NCBI GenBank assembly: GCA_003402285.1
Contig: QFXG01000026.1
Location: 1-64,000 of the forward strand
DNA: 64,000 bases
Reading direction: 5' to 3'
DNA from: Candidatus Nitrotoga sp. SPKER
GTDB lineage: Bacteria; Pseudomonadota; Gammaproteobacteria; Burkholderiales; Gallionellaceae
In this document: in pieces, positions 54,013-63,630 of the stretch
Layout of the letters: each line of letters begins with the position of its first letter
Position numbering within the stretch: position 1 is the first letter of the stretch
Made by a program: the position numbers and the translations under genes
The notes under the pieces: model-generated
The model's database searches: none
Told to the model about the DNA's origin: nothing
What the model saw: only the letters and a program-made list of their open reading frames with translations

Positions 54013-56769
54013 ATGTCCCCAGTATCAGCACATCTCGTTTCTAACGAAACCACGAACACGCTCAGCATCCCTTTTGACCATCACAAGGTGATCCGCCGCA
54101 ATGGTTCCGTAGTTGCTTTTGAGGCAACCAAGATTACCGTTGCCTTGACTAAAGCATTTATCGCCGTAAACGGCGAAGCATCCGCGCGCGTGCGCGAATT
54201 GGTTAATCAATTAACCGAGACTGTGGTTAATGCACTGCTGCGTCGCCACCCGCACGGCGGGACGTTACATATCGAAGATATTCAAGATCAGGCCGAACTG
54301 GCTCTGATGCGTTCCGGGGAACATGATGTGGCCCGCGCCTATGTGCTTTACCGCGAGGAACGCACCCGTGAACGGGCCAAGATAAAAGTTACACCTGTAC
54401 ATGTTCTTCAAGTCAACGACAAGGGCGTGCTTCGCCCGTTGGATGAAGCACAGCTTGCTGCACGTATCACGGCAGCTTGTGATGGACTTGGTAACACGGT
54501 AAGTGCTGATCCGATTCTTAAGCTGACACTACGTGATCTTTATGATGGCGTACCCGTTGAAGAAGTACGCAAATGTACCATCCTTGCCGCTCGTGCAATG
54601 ATCGAACATGACCCCGCCTATAGCTTCGTTACCGCCCGCCTGTTACTGAACAACATTTGCTGTGATGTTATCGGCGAAGATGCTGACAGGACAACGCGTT
54701 ATGCCGAATACTTTCCCTCTTTCATCAAACGTGGCATTGAAGCAGAACTACTTGACCCTGACATGGCAAATTTCGACTTGCCGCGATTGGCCAAGGAGCT
54801 AACTGCAAGCCGTGATTTGCAGTTTAGCTATCTTGGCTTACAAACCCTATATGACCGTTATTTCCTGCACATAAACGAAAGTCGCATCGAATTGCCACAA
54901 GCATTTTTCATGCGCGTGGCTATGGGGCTGGCGCTCCGGGAAGGTGACCGCAACGCGCGTGCTATTGAGTTTTATCATCTGTTGTCTAGCTTCGACTTTA
55001 TGAGTTCGACGCCCACTCTATTCAACTCTGGGGCGATCCGGTCGCAATTATCTTCCTGCTACCTTACTACTGTGCCGGACGACCTGTCCGGTATCTTCGA
55101 CGCAGTAAAAGAAAATGCCCTTCTGGCTAAATATTCCGGCGGTCTTGGCAACGATTGGACACCCGTGCGTTCTATGGGCGCACACATCAAGGGCACCAAC
55201 GGCAAATCACAAGGCGTGGTACCGTTCCTGAAAGTCGCCAATGACACCGCCGTAGCAGTCAACCAAGGAGGCAAAAGAAAAGGCGCAGTATGCGCTTATC
55301 TGGAAACATGGCATCTGGATATCGAGGAATTTCTTGAGCTGCGCAAGAATACCGGCGATGACCGCCGTCGTACGCACGACATGAATACGGCCAATTGGAT
55401 TCCGGATCTATTTATGAAGCGTGTAATGGAAAATGGGGAATGGACACTATTTTCGCCATCAACATGCCCCGATCTGCATGATAAGTTCGGAACGGAGTTC
55501 GAGCGTGCTTATCTAGCTTATGAAGCCCGCGCAACAAACGGCGAAATCACTCTATTCAAAAAAATTTCAGCAGCCAGCATGTGGCGCAAAATGCTAACCA
55601 TGCTGTTCGAAACCGGCCACCCGTGGATCGCCTTCAAAGACCCATGCAATATACGCTCGCCACAACAACATGTCGGCGTGGTGCATAGCTCTAATTTATG
55701 TACCGAAATCACGCTAAACACCTCCGAATCAGAGATCGCGGTATGCAACCTTGGCTCGGTCAATCTTAAAGCACACTTAAATGCACAGGGTCAGCTTGAC
55801 CACGAAAAGCTCAAGCGCACCATTACCACGGCCATGCGTATGCTGGACAACGTAATCGACATCAACTATTACGCCGTTGAAAAGGCGCGCAACTCCAACC
55901 TTCGGCACCGCCCAGTTGGACTAGGCATCATGGGATTTCAGGACTGCCTGCATGAACTACGGGTACCTTATGCCTCAAAAAAAGCAATAGAATTTGCTGA
56001 CCGCTCCATGGAAGCCGTGTGCTATTACGCTTATTTGGCATCCACAGAACTGGCCGAAGAACGAGGCCGCTACGAGAGCTACAACGGGAGCCTGTGGGAT
56101 CAGGGCATATTGCCGCAAGATACGCTGGAGCGCCTGCGTCAATCACGCGGGGGGCATGTAGAAGTAGATATGTCCACTAGCATGGACTGGGGCAAACTAC
56201 GTGATCGCATTAAAAAACATGGGATGCGCAACTCAAACTGCGTAGCCGTTGCCCCGACTGCGACGATATCAAACATCATCGGCGTATCGGCCTGCATCGA
56301 ACCTACATACCAGAACCTGTTTGTAAAATCGAACCTGTCCGGTGAATTCACCATCATCAACGAATATCTGGTGAATGACCTCAAGCGACTGGGGCTGTGG
56401 GATGAGGTGATGATCGCCGACCTAAAATATTTCGATGGAAGCCTTGCTAAAATTGATCGCATCCCTGCCGAATTGCATAGTCTGTATGCAACTGCATTTG
56501 AAATTGAGCCTCAATGGATAATCGAGGCGGCAGCACGGCGCCAAAAATGGATTGATCAAGCACAATCGCTGAACATCTACATGGCTGGCGTGTCGGGGCG
56601 TAAACTCGACGAAACTTACAAGCTGGCGTGGTTACGCGGCCTGAAAACCACATATTATTTACGCACTATGGGGGCGACTTCGGCGGAGAAATCCACCTCA
56701 CGCGTTGGCGAACTAAATGCGGTGCAGATGTGCGCAATTGACAACCCAGAATGTGAGGCTTGCCAATGA
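54013..56769 (+). CDS. nrdA: class Ia ribonucleoside-diphosphate reductase alpha subunit
   Basis: Catalytic subunit that reduces ribonucleoside diphosphates to deoxy forms. The 918-aa protein has an N-terminal ATP-cone (about 20-115, [20 protein letters not shown]), the substrate-site region SSCYLT, the thiyl-radical finger-loop region [10 protein letters not shown], and a C-terminal redox pair CEAC in PECEACQ. It is longer than E. coli NrdA (761). ATG 54013 is chosen because the open frame before it starts with a TTG lacking a ribosome-binding site; no strong Shine-Dalgarno precedes 54013 either. It lies behind paired NrdR boxes and overlaps nrdB by 4 nt. Confidence 0.96.
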   Translation: MSPVSAHLVSNETTNTLSIPFDHHKVIRRNGSVVAFEATKITVALTKAFIAVNGEASARVRELVNQLTETVVNALLRRHPHGGTLHIEDIQDQAELALMRSGEHDVARAYVLYREERTRERAKIKVTPVHVLQVNDKGVLRPLDEAQLAARITAACDGLGNTVSADPILKLTLRDLYDGVPVEEVRKCTILAARAMIEHDPAYSFVTARLLLNNICCDVIGEDADRTTRYAEYFPSFIKRGIEAELLDPDMANFDLPRLAKELTASRDLQFSYLGLQTLYDRYFLHINESRIELPQAFFMRVAMGLALREGDRNARAIEFYHLLSSFDFMSSTPTLFNSGAIRSQLSSCYLTTVPDDLSGIFDAVKENALLAKYSGGLGNDWTPVRSMGAHIKGTNGKSQGVVPFLKVANDTAVAVNQGGKRKGAVCAYLETWHLDIEEFLELRKNTGDDRRRTHDMNTANWIPDLFMKRVMENGEWTLFSPSTCPDLHDKFGTEFERAYLAYEARATNGEITLFKKISAASMWRKMLTMLFETGHPWIAFKDPCNIRSPQQHVGVVHSSNLCTEITLNTSESEIAVCNLGSVNLKAHLNAQGQLDHEKLKRTITTAMRMLDNVIDINYYAVEKARNSNLRHRPVGLGIMGFQDCLHELRVPYASKKAIEFADRSMEAVCYYAYLASTELAEERGRYESYNGSLWDQGILPQDTLERLRQSRGGHVEVDMSTSMDWGKLRDRIKKHGMRNSNCVAVAPTATISNIIGVSACIEPTYQNLFVKSNLSGEFTIINEYLVNDLKRLGLWDEVMIADLKYFDGSLAKIDRIPAELHSLYATAFEIEPQWIIEAAARRQKWIDQAQSLNIYMAGVSGRKLDETYKLAWLRGLKTTYYLRTMGATSAEKSTSRVGELNAVQMCAIDNPECEACQ

Positions 56770-57815
56770 ACGACTACACTATCGCCTCCAGCTCAGCTGG
56801 ACGAATACGCGTGGAGGACAAGCGTATCATCAACTCCAATGCAGACGTTAATCAGCTGGTGCCCTTCAAGTATAAATGGGCTTGGGAAAAGTACATCTCC
56901 GCCTGCGCCAACCATTGGATGCCGCAAGAAGTCAATATGTCCGCCGACATTTCACTATGGAAAAATCCCAACGGGTTGACCGAAGATGAACGCCTCATGG
57001 TCAAGCGCAATCTTGGCTTCTTCACCACAGCGGACAGCCTCGCAGCCAACAACATTGTGCTTGGCACCTACCGCCACATCACCAATCCTGAATGCCGCCA
57101 GTACTTGCTACGTCAGGCGTTCGAGGAGGCGATTCACACACATGCTTACCAATACATCGTTGAAAGCCTGGGGCTGGACGAGGGCGAAATTTTCAACATG
57201 TATCATGAAGTTTCCAGCATACGTGAAAAAGATGAGTTTTTACTTCCCTTTATCGACACCCTGACCAATCCAGATTTCAAGACAGGCACACCGGAAACGG
57301 ATCGCCAGTTGTTACGTAGTCTGATTGTATTTGCCTGCATCATGGAAGGACTGTTCTTTTATGTCGGCTTCGTGCAAATTTTAGCGCTTGGACGTCAAAA
57401 TAAAATGACCGGTGCCGCCGAACAATACCAATACATCATGCGTGACGAATCTATGCACCTCAATTTCGGCGTGGATGTAATCAATCAGATTAAACTGGAA
57501 AATCCTCATTTATGGACTTCTGAATTTCGTGAAGAAATACGCGGTCTTATGCAGCAAGGCGTGGAACTAGAATACCGTTATGCTGAGGACACCATGCCAC
57601 GTGGCGTGCTTGGCATGAACGCATCAATGTTCAAAGAATATCTGCGTTTTATCGCCAACCGCCGTTGTCAACAAATCGGGCTGGATATGCTATACCCAGG
57701 AGCGAGTAATCCATTCCCATGGATGGCGGAAATAATTGATCTCAAGAAAGAAAAGAACTTTTTTGAAACGCGCGTTACTGAATATCAAACAGGGGGCGCA
57801 TTATCTTGGGATTAA
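56766..57815 (+). CDS. nrdB: class Ia ribonucleoside-diphosphate reductase beta subunit
   Basis: Holds the di-iron/tyrosyl-radical cofactor that starts catalysis in NrdA. The 349-aa protein keeps the iron ligands and radical tyrosine in [13 protein letters not shown] (Glu, His and Tyr in the E-x2-H-x3-Y spacing) and the second set EGLFFYVGF and [10 protein letters not shown]. The tyrosine marks it as class Ia rather than Ic. ATG 56766 overlaps the nrdA stop (ATGA). The frame is open two codons earlier at a TTG, which is less likely. Confidence 0.96.
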   Translation: MNDYTIASSSAGRIRVEDKRIINSNADVNQLVPFKYKWAWEKYISACANHWMPQEVNMSADISLWKNPNGLTEDERLMVKRNLGFFTTADSLAANNIVLGTYRHITNPECRQYLLRQAFEEAIHTHAYQYIVESLGLDEGEIFNMYHEVSSIREKDEFLLPFIDTLTNPDFKTGTPETDRQLLRSLIVFACIMEGLFFYVGFVQILALGRQNKMTGAAEQYQYIMRDESMHLNFGVDVINQIKLENPHLWTSEFREEIRGLMQQGVELEYRYAEDTMPRGVLGMNASMFKEYLRFIANRRCQQIGLDMLYPGASNPFPWMAEIIDLKKEKNFFETRVTEYQTGGALSWD

Positions 57816-57913
57816 CAGACTTCGGGCACCACGCTGAATTTAGTGTGTACTGGGGAAGGTAGTAGTTGTTAGTGTTGTATTTCTTTAAACTTTGATCACC
57901 AAAGGAGGTTGAA

Positions 57914-58504
57914 ATGGCAGCAGTACAGAAAGCTAAACCAGCGGCTAAAGCAGCAGTGGCAGTCAAGAAACCAGCGGCTAAAACAGCAGTGGCAGTCAAG
58001 AAACCAGCGGCTAAAACAGCAGTGGCAGCCAAGAAACCAGCGGCTAAAGCAGCAGTGGCAGCCAAGAAACCAGCGGCTAAAACAGCAGTGGCAGTCAAGA
58101 AACCAGCGGCTAAAGCAGCAGTGGCAGTCAAGAAACCAGCGGCTAAAACAGCAGTGGCAGCCAAGAAACCAGCGGCTAAAGCAGCAGTGGCAGTCAAGAA
58201 ACCGGCGGCTAAAGCAGCAGTGGCAGTCAAGAAGCCAGCGGCTAAAGCAGCAGTGGCAGTCAAGAAACCAGCGGCTAAAGCAGCAGTGGCAGTCAAGAAA
58301 CCAGCGGCTAAAACAGCAGTGGCAGTCAAGAAGCCGGCTGCTAAAACAGCAGTGGCAGCCAAGAAACCAGCAGCTAAAGCATCCATTCCTGAGAAAAAAC
58401 CTGCTGTCCAAGTTAAGACAACCCCGGCTCCTTCAGCTCCGGCACCAGTGCGCCCGGCTGCGATTTGGCCTTTTCCTACACCCGGCATTAACAAGCCAAA
58501 TTAA
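57914..58504 (+). CDS. histone H1-like DNA-binding protein (Lys/Ala/Pro repeats)
   Basis: A 196-aa very basic, low-complexity protein. Residues 18-149 are twelve perfect-length copies of KKPAAKxAVAx, flanked by degenerate copies. The end is Pro-rich (TTPAPSAPAPVRPAA). This composition matches eukaryotic H1-like tails, the bacterial Hc2 and AlgP/HctB group, which bind DNA non-specifically and compact chromatin or affect transcription. A strong ribosome-binding site (AAGGAGG, 57902-57908) supports ATG 57914. A terminator follows. The large open frames on the other strands are artefacts of the repeat. Confidence 0.88.
   Translation: MAAVQKAKPAAKAAVAVKKPAAKTAVAVKKPAAKTAVAAKKPAAKAAVAAKKPAAKTAVAVKKPAAKAAVAVKKPAAKTAVAAKKPAAKAAVAVKKPAAKAAVAVKKPAAKAAVAVKKPAAKAAVAVKKPAAKTAVAVKKPAAKTAVAAKKPAAKASIPEKKPAVQVKTTPAPSAPAPVRPAAIWPFPTPGINKPN
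57965..58360 (+). repeat. twelve 33-bp tandem repeats in the H1-like gene
   Basis: Twelve units of 33 bp, each encoding KKPAAKxAVAx, differ only at a few positions (AAAACA or AAAGCA; GTC or GCC). Copies with the same variants recur in patches, suggesting duplication of blocks. The unit preserves frame, so length variants between strains are likely. Confidence 0.92.
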
Positions 58505-58577
58505 TGTACGCTATCCATGCGCCCTTTAAATTATTGAACAAGGCAAATCTTCGTAGTTTATGGGTTTACCCCACTGG

Positions 58578-58611
58578 GCGCACGCAAGTCTGCATGCGCT
58601 TCTTTTTCTTT
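58578..58611 (+). terminator. intrinsic terminator of the H1-like gene
   Basis: GCGCA-C-GCA, loop AGTC, TGC-A-TGCGC forms a stem of eight pairs with one mismatch, followed by TTCTTTTTCTTT. It lies 73 nt after the H1-like stop and points along that gene. Confidence 0.65.
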
Positions 58612-58868
58612 AACTCCACTGCAGCAAACAAGAGCTGATAAGGTAGGAGAAAATGCAGGAACACAACTGCTTTACGGGAAGCGAATGATAGCCGGCCATA
58701 AAATGATTAAGACACTGTACTAATATTTCTTAGGGTCATTATCACCTGGCTCTTTCGTAGCGCACTATTTATGCCTACCCGCATCAAAAATTGAATGGCA
58801 ACTTGCGGTGCAATGCAGGTCGAGAAGAATTTAAATAACACTTCAAACCTAGCGTACGCGCTATAAAT
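58612..58868. other. non-coding stretch before msbA
   Basis: About 257 bp with no convincing gene. An 11-codon frame with a good ribosome-binding sequence (TAGGAG, start 58652) is present but too short to support. The msbA promoter presumably lies here. Confidence 0.4.
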
Positions 58869-60626
58869 ATGACCAGTTCACAGCTTTATTTGCGGTTGCT
58901 CGACTACATCAAACCCTACTGGCGTATATTTGCACTTTCCATCCTTGGCATGGTAGTGGCTGCAGCGACTGAGCCGCTATTGCCGGTTTTGCTCAAAACC
59001 ATGCTAGATGGCACATTCGTGCACAAAGATGAAACTATCATCCGATTGATTCCTTTATTTATCTTGGCGATTTTTCTTGTACGCGGGGTAGCTACTTTTG
59101 TTGCTACCTACACGATCACCTGGGTAGGAAGCAAGGTAGTCATGGACTTGCGTGACGAAATGTTCAATAAGCTGCTTTCCCTGTCTGCGCGTTTTTATGA
59201 TGACCATGCGACTGGCAACCTGATCTCAAAATTAACTTTTGATGTAACACAGGTAACAGCTGCCGCTACAACCGTAGTAACCATTGGTATTCGTGATTCT
59301 CTTATGATTGTGGGATTGCTGGGTTGGCTTTTCTATCTTAACTGGAAGCTTACTCTGCTCAGCTTGATCATGGCGCCTGTGATTGTCTTTATCATGAAAA
59401 CCATCAGCGGACGCTTGCGCGTAGCCAGCCGTAATTCACAACGCGCTATGGGAGACATCACTCAAGTGATTGAAGAGAGTGTGACCGCACACAAGGTGGT
59501 TAAACTTTTCGGCGGACAGCAATATGAAAGCCAGCGTTTTAATAATCAGGCTAACTGGGTGCGCCGTCACACCATGAAACAGGCAGCAGCCGCCGCCGCT
59601 AATATACCTATCGTGCAGATGGTGGCAGCAGTGGCGCTTGCAGCTATTGTTTATCTCGCTACTGAACAATCGCGCAGCGATGAAACAACAGTAGGTGGCT
59701 TCCTTTCCTTCATTACAGCCATGTTGATGTTGACCCCACCGCTAAAACGGCTCGCCAGTGTCAGTGAGCATTTGCAGCGCGGACTGGCGGCTTCAGAAAG
59801 CGTATTTGAACTGCTTGATACGCCCAGTGAAATGGATATCGGCAAGAAATTAATTACGCACGCGTCTGGCCAATTAAAATTTGAACATGTGGACTTTTCT
59901 TATCAGAATGACGAAAAATTGGCATTACGTGATATTAACCTGGAAATTTCTGCTGGGCAGACAGTCGCGCTGGTTGGTGCTTCAGGCAGTGGCAAAAGCA
60001 CTTTAGCTAACCTCGTCCCGCGCTTCTATTCCCCGAATAGCGGACGCATTACACTAGACAGTTATGACCTTGCGGAACTCACGCTGGCCAGCCTGCGCGC
60101 GAATATAGCACTAGTAAGCCAAGATATTGTGCTATTCAATGACACCGTTGCCGCCAACATTGCCTATGGCCAGATGCGCACAGTACCAGAAACAGAAATT
60201 ATTGCCGCCGCGCAGGCAGCCCATGCAATGGAATTTATTAATGAAATGCCCCAGGGTTTGCAAACATTGGTGGGTGAACGAGGGGTGCGCATGTCTGGCG
60301 GGCAACGCCAACGCATTGCCATTGCTCGCGCTATTCTCAAGAATGCCCCTATTCTTATTCTGGATGAAGCTACATCCGCATTGGATAGTGAATCTGAACG
60401 TCATGTGCAAGCTGCGCTAGAGACCTTAATGCAAGGACGCACCACGCTAGTTATTGCCCATCGTTTGTCCACCATTGAAAAAGCCGACAGAATTGTTGTA
60501 TTGCAAAAAGGTGAAATTGTTGAAATTGGCACGCACCAGGAATTGCTTGCCAAGGGGGATGTGTACGCACAGCTGCACCGCAGTCAGTTCATGTGGAATG
60601 ATATTGCCCGCGACAATTTAGGATAA
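58869..60626 (+). CDS. msbA: lipid A export ABC transporter MsbA
   Basis: Inner-membrane flippase that moves lipid A-core across the membrane as a homodimer. The 585-aa half-transporter has six transmembrane helices (about 15-320) and an ABC ATPase (about 345-580) with Walker A VGASGSGKST, signature MSGGQRQRIAIARAIL, Walker B ILILDEATSALD and the switch His in VIAHRLST. It stands alone here, with lpxK not adjacent. It works with LptD, also in this window, in lipopolysaccharide export. Confidence 0.93.
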   Translation: MTSSQLYLRLLDYIKPYWRIFALSILGMVVAAATEPLLPVLLKTMLDGTFVHKDETIIRLIPLFILAIFLVRGVATFVATYTITWVGSKVVMDLRDEMFNKLLSLSARFYDDHATGNLISKLTFDVTQVTAAATTVVTIGIRDSLMIVGLLGWLFYLNWKLTLLSLIMAPVIVFIMKTISGRLRVASRNSQRAMGDITQVIEESVTAHKVVKLFGGQQYESQRFNNQANWVRRHTMKQAAAAAANIPIVQMVAAVALAAIVYLATEQSRSDETTVGGFLSFITAMLMLTPPLKRLASVSEHLQRGLAASESVFELLDTPSEMDIGKKLITHASGQLKFEHVDFSYQNDEKLALRDINLEISAGQTVALVGASGSGKSTLANLVPRFYSPNSGRITLDSYDLAELTLASLRANIALVSQDIVLFNDTVAANIAYGQMRTVPETEIIAAAQAAHAMEFINEMPQGLQTLVGERGVRMSGGQRQRIAIARAILKNAPILILDEATSALDSESERHVQAALETLMQGRTTLVIAHRLSTIEKADRIVVLQKGEIVEIGTHQELLAKGDVYAQLHRSQFMWNDIARDNLG

Positions 60627-60692
60627 TCAATACCTTGAACTGTATTTATAGAAACTTGTATTTATAGCAAGCCCTTTAGAGCGCCCTGAAAA

Positions 60693-61703
60693 TTAAACTT
60701 TCGGTGCGGGAGTAAACGCATCAGAGAAGAATTCTTCGTTCAGCAATCCGCGTAAAGTCGTAAAGTCACGGTGTGCAGCTTCCACTACTACAGGTGCACC
60801 GCAGGCATAGACTTGGTAGCCGAACAAATCGGGATAATCTTCCAGTACAGCCTCATGCACAAACCCCGTTCTACCTTGCCATTCATCTTCTAGCAATGCT
60901 TCCGATAAGACCGGGGTAAATTTTATACCATGCGTTTCCCATTCCTTGGCTTTGTCGAACATATAAAGACCACTCAAATTATGTGCCCCCCAATAAAAAT
61001 GCATGGAACGTTTCACACCAACATACAGCGCATGTTCAATGATGGATTTGATTGGTGCGAAGCCGGTGCCACTGGCAACAAATACCACCGGTTTGCTACT
61101 ATCTTCGCGCAAGAAAAAAGAACCTAGCGGACCCTTAAAACGTAGGATGTCACGCTCTTTCATTTGCATGAAAACATGCTTTGTAAATTCGCCACCAGAA
61201 ATATTTCGCACATGTAATTGCAGAAACTCGTCATCATGTGGCGCATTGGCTAGTGAGAAGCTGCGCGCCTTACCACCCTTCATAAGAATATCGATATATT
61301 GTCCTGCCAGAAACTGTAAACGCTCGTTGGCGGGCAATTTAAGATAAAGCACCATCACGTCATCAAGTCGTTCCAGTTTATGTACCCGGCAGGGCAGCAT
61401 TTTCACCGGTATGTCTTTTACGGCATTCACTTCACGGCACTCGATGATCAAATCAGACGTAGGTTTAGCGCAACAAAATAGGGCCATGCCCTCTGCTTTC
61501 TCTGCTTCAGTCAGTATGTTGTCGTCGTATTTACCGTAATCCACGGTGCCTTGCAGCAACAGACCCTTGCATGTCCCGCATACGCCGTCCCGGCAACTAT
61601 AAGGCAAAATAAAGCCATGCCTTAATCCCGCCTCAAGGAGGGTTTCGTCGGCTTCCATGATGAAACTATGATCGCTTGGTTTGATAAGAACGTTGAATGC
61701 CAT
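60693..61703 (-). CDS. 2Fe-2S NAD(P)H-flavin oxidoreductase (glucoseen reductase-like)
   Basis: A 336-aa reductase commonly annotated in betaproteobacteria as CDP-6-deoxy-delta-3,4-glucoseen reductase. Residues 1-90 are a plant-type 2Fe-2S ferredoxin domain (SCRDGVCGTC, cysteines 37, 42, 45, then one in LFCCAK). An FAD-binding domain (about 100-195, RSFSLANAPHD) and an NAD(P)-binding domain (about 205-330, VVFVASGTGFAPIKSIIEHA) follow. ATG 61703 is chosen because the ferredoxin fold begins there; the frame extends six codons further. With no dideoxysugar genes nearby, a general electron-transfer role is as likely as the named one. Confidence 0.85.
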   Translation of the reverse strand: MAFNVLIKPSDHSFIMEADETLLEAGLRHGFILPYSCRDGVCGTCKGLLLQGTVDYGKYDDNILTEAEKAEGMALFCCAKPTSDLIIECREVNAVKDIPVKMLPCRVHKLERLDDVMVLYLKLPANERLQFLAGQYIDILMKGGKARSFSLANAPHDDEFLQLHVRNISGGEFTKHVFMQMKERDILRFKGPLGSFFLREDSSKPVVFVASGTGFAPIKSIIEHALYVGVKRSMHFYWGAHNLSGLYMFDKAKEWETHGIKFTPVLSEALLEDEWQGRTGFVHEAVLEDYPDLFGYQVYACGAPVVVEAAHRDFTTLRGLLNEEFFSDAFTPAPKV

Positions 61704-61758
61704 GTATATCTCGTTTGCCACATGCGCAAAAGCGGCAATTTTAACGCATAATCATGCA

Positions 61759-62640
61759 ATGAAACGAATCTTGATTATTGGCTGCGGGGATATCGCCATG
61801 CGGGTTGCACACCTGTTAAACGGCCATTACCATTTGTTTGGATTACTGCGTAATACTGCACGTTTCGCTGAGTTACGTGCGGCAGGCATCACCCCATTGC
61901 CCGGCGATCTGGATAACGCACCCAGCCTGCGTCGACTAACTGGGCTGGCGCATACCGTGCTGCATTTTGCGCCGCCGCCAAATACTGGCCAAAGTGATAC
62001 ACGCACCCGCAATCTGCTCGCCGTTTTATCGCGCGGCACATTACCCGAAACTATCGTATATATCAGTACTAGCGGGGTATATGGTGACTGCGCTGGAAAA
62101 TTTGTCACAGAGACCCATAGATTAAATGCTCAAACTGCGCGCGCCCAGCGCAGAGTGGATGCGGAAAATAAAATTCGCAGCTGGGCAAAACGCACCGGAG
62201 TGCGTGCTATTATCCTGCGTGTACCGGGTATCTATGCGGCAGATCGGCTCCCGTTGAACCGCTTGCAACAAGGCACACCGGCAATCTTGGCGGCAGAAGA
62301 TAGTCATACCAATCACATTCACGCAGACGATCTAGCGCGTATTGTGGCAGCGGCATTACGCCATGCAAAACCAAATCGGGTGTACCACACCTGTGATGAC
62401 AGTAAATTAAAGATGGGCGACTATTTTGATAGTGTGGCAGACGCATTTGATTTACCGCATGTGCCACGCATCAGCCGTGAGCAAGCACAGCAAACCTTGC
62501 CAACGACCTTGCTTTCATTCATAAATGAATCACGCCGCCTGACGAATAAACGCATGAAACGCGAACTGAAAATAATGTTGCTTTATCCGACCGTGGCAGA
62601 TGCGCTGAACGTTATCCGCAAACCTAACCGGGATATCTAA
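61759..62640 (+). CDS. NAD-dependent epimerase/SDR family protein (YeeZ-like)
   Basis: A 293-aa extended short-chain dehydrogenase/reductase-type protein. The N terminus has the dinucleotide-binding pattern RILIIGCGDIAMRVAHLL. The mid-region VYISTSGVYGDC carries the Ser/Tyr found in epimerases, although the usual YxxxK spacing is not evident. The later segment TNHIHADDLARIVAAAL is typical of YeeZ-like proteins. ATG 61759 gives this clean start; the open frame reaches 61681 but crosses the promoter region shared with the divergent reductase. Substrate unknown. Confidence 0.82.
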   Translation: MKRILIIGCGDIAMRVAHLLNGHYHLFGLLRNTARFAELRAAGITPLPGDLDNAPSLRRLTGLAHTVLHFAPPPNTGQSDTRTRNLLAVLSRGTLPETIVYISTSGVYGDCAGKFVTETHRLNAQTARAQRRVDAENKIRSWAKRTGVRAIILRVPGIYAADRLPLNRLQQGTPAILAAEDSHTNHIHADDLARIVAAALRHAKPNRVYHTCDDSKLKMGDYFDSVADAFDLPHVPRISREQAQQTLPTTLLSFINESRRLTNKRMKRELKIMLLYPTVADALNVIRKPNRDI

Positions 62641-62664
62641 CTACATTAAATTCAGATTCAATTT

Positions 62665-63264
62665 TTATCCTGCCGTTCCTTTTTTTCTTATTCTTATATT
62701 AAAAGATATGGATATTCTTTCAATATCTTCTTGATTTGGCTCGACAGAATGAGGTAGCCAGGACGGGAACATCACTAAATGGTTTTTCCTTGCCGGATAT
62801 GAAAACTTTGGCGCATTAATTGCGTTAAGCTCTGCAATGGGTGCTAAAGATTCTATTGAATACTGTTCTTGAAAATTCCTGTAAAACTCTATTTGAGCAT
62901 TAGAGTCGGTGACGTAATAAGCCCCAGATATAAACGATGAGCAATGAATATGAATTTTATTGTAATTATTTAAATTATTAATGTTTACCCATACATTATC
63001 CATATAGGTTTGAAAATTTATTTCATCATATCCAAAATCAGATAAACATTTTTTCGATCTGCGTAAAATTTCATTTAATAAAGGGGTTAATTCCGGATGG
63101 TCACCATAGTAAAACTCTTTTGATTGCCACCCCCCAACATTACTAACATCATTTCCACGTGGATCGATTTGTTTCAATCGATGACAAAAATTAAAAATGG
63201 CATCAACATCAATATTGAGTTTATCCCACCAAACAGGTGTCGAAAAATAGGTATCCAGATTCAT
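62665..63264 (-). CDS. putative 2OG-Fe(II) oxygenase (TIGR02466-like)
   Basis: A 199-aa protein resembling the TIGR02466 group of 2-oxoglutarate/Fe(II) oxygenases. Possible iron ligands are in NKIHIHCSSFISGAYYV (H105/H107) and SWLPHSVEPN (H172), with Arg183 for 2-oxoglutarate in EDIERISISFN. ATG 63264 is preferred, with AGGAG about 11 nt upstream, over the in-frame ATG at 63309. It is notably AT-rich. Members occur in phages and bacteria, and substrates are unknown. It is convergent with the SDR gene. Confidence 0.78.
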   Translation of the reverse strand: MNLDTYFSTPVWWDKLNIDVDAIFNFCHRLKQIDPRGNDVSNVGGWQSKEFYYGDHPELTPLLNEILRRSKKCLSDFGYDEINFQTYMDNVWVNINNLNNYNKIHIHCSSFISGAYYVTDSNAQIEFYRNFQEQYSIESLAPIAELNAINAPKFSYPARKNHLVMFPSWLPHSVEPNQEDIERISISFNIRIRKKGTAG

Positions 63265-63309
63265 CGTTTCACATCTCCTGAACTTCTGATCGAAAAAGTG
63301 CCATAACAC

Positions 63310-63630
63310 CTATATTGTTTCCCACATCACATCACATTTTTCTTTGGCAGCCGCTGAAAGTAATTCAATCAAAGGCAAGGCGCGATTTTTTAGGCTCACA
63401 CTTTGTTCTTGAGATTCTTTATCCTGCACATCGTTGGATTTTGCCAGGGACGGCACTCTGCTGTCCAACTGAATAGCATTTTTCAAGCGCTCAAGTGCTA
63501 CAGGGACATCCTCAGCCATGATAGCACTGGGCACTGCGCCACTATGTCCCATCATCTTGATTAAGTGTAGCGCTGCCTCACCGAACATGGTTATATCAGG
63601 ATATGCTTTAGATGTGAACATTATCAACAT
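63310..63630 (-). CDS. DUF1840 domain protein
   Basis: A 106-aa protein of the DUF1840 family, which is common in betaproteobacteria and uncharacterised. It shows the conserved start MLIMFTSKAYPDITMFGEAALHLIKMMG (read as its parts) and the segment GAVPSAIMAEDVPVALERL, then a charged linker and a helical end (ALPLIELLSAAAKEKCDVMWE). No signal peptide or catalytic motif is visible. It lies upstream of the oxygenase gene in the same direction with a 45-bp gap. Confidence 0.82.
   Translation of the reverse strand: MLIMFTSKAYPDITMFGEAALHLIKMMGHSGAVPSAIMAEDVPVALERLKNAIQLDSRVPSLAKSNDVQDKESQEQSVSLKNRALPLIELLSAAAKEKCDVMWETI

Noticed and set aside
57775-58494. Hydrophobic repetitive antisense frame opposite the H1-like gene
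   Set aside because: It exists only because the 33-bp repeat is open in several frames. The plus-strand frame has the ribosome-binding site, the terminator and a known composition.
58652-58687. 11-codon frame with a good ribosome-binding sequence before msbA
   Set aside because: It is too short to support without conservation data and has no link to msbA regulation that I can see.
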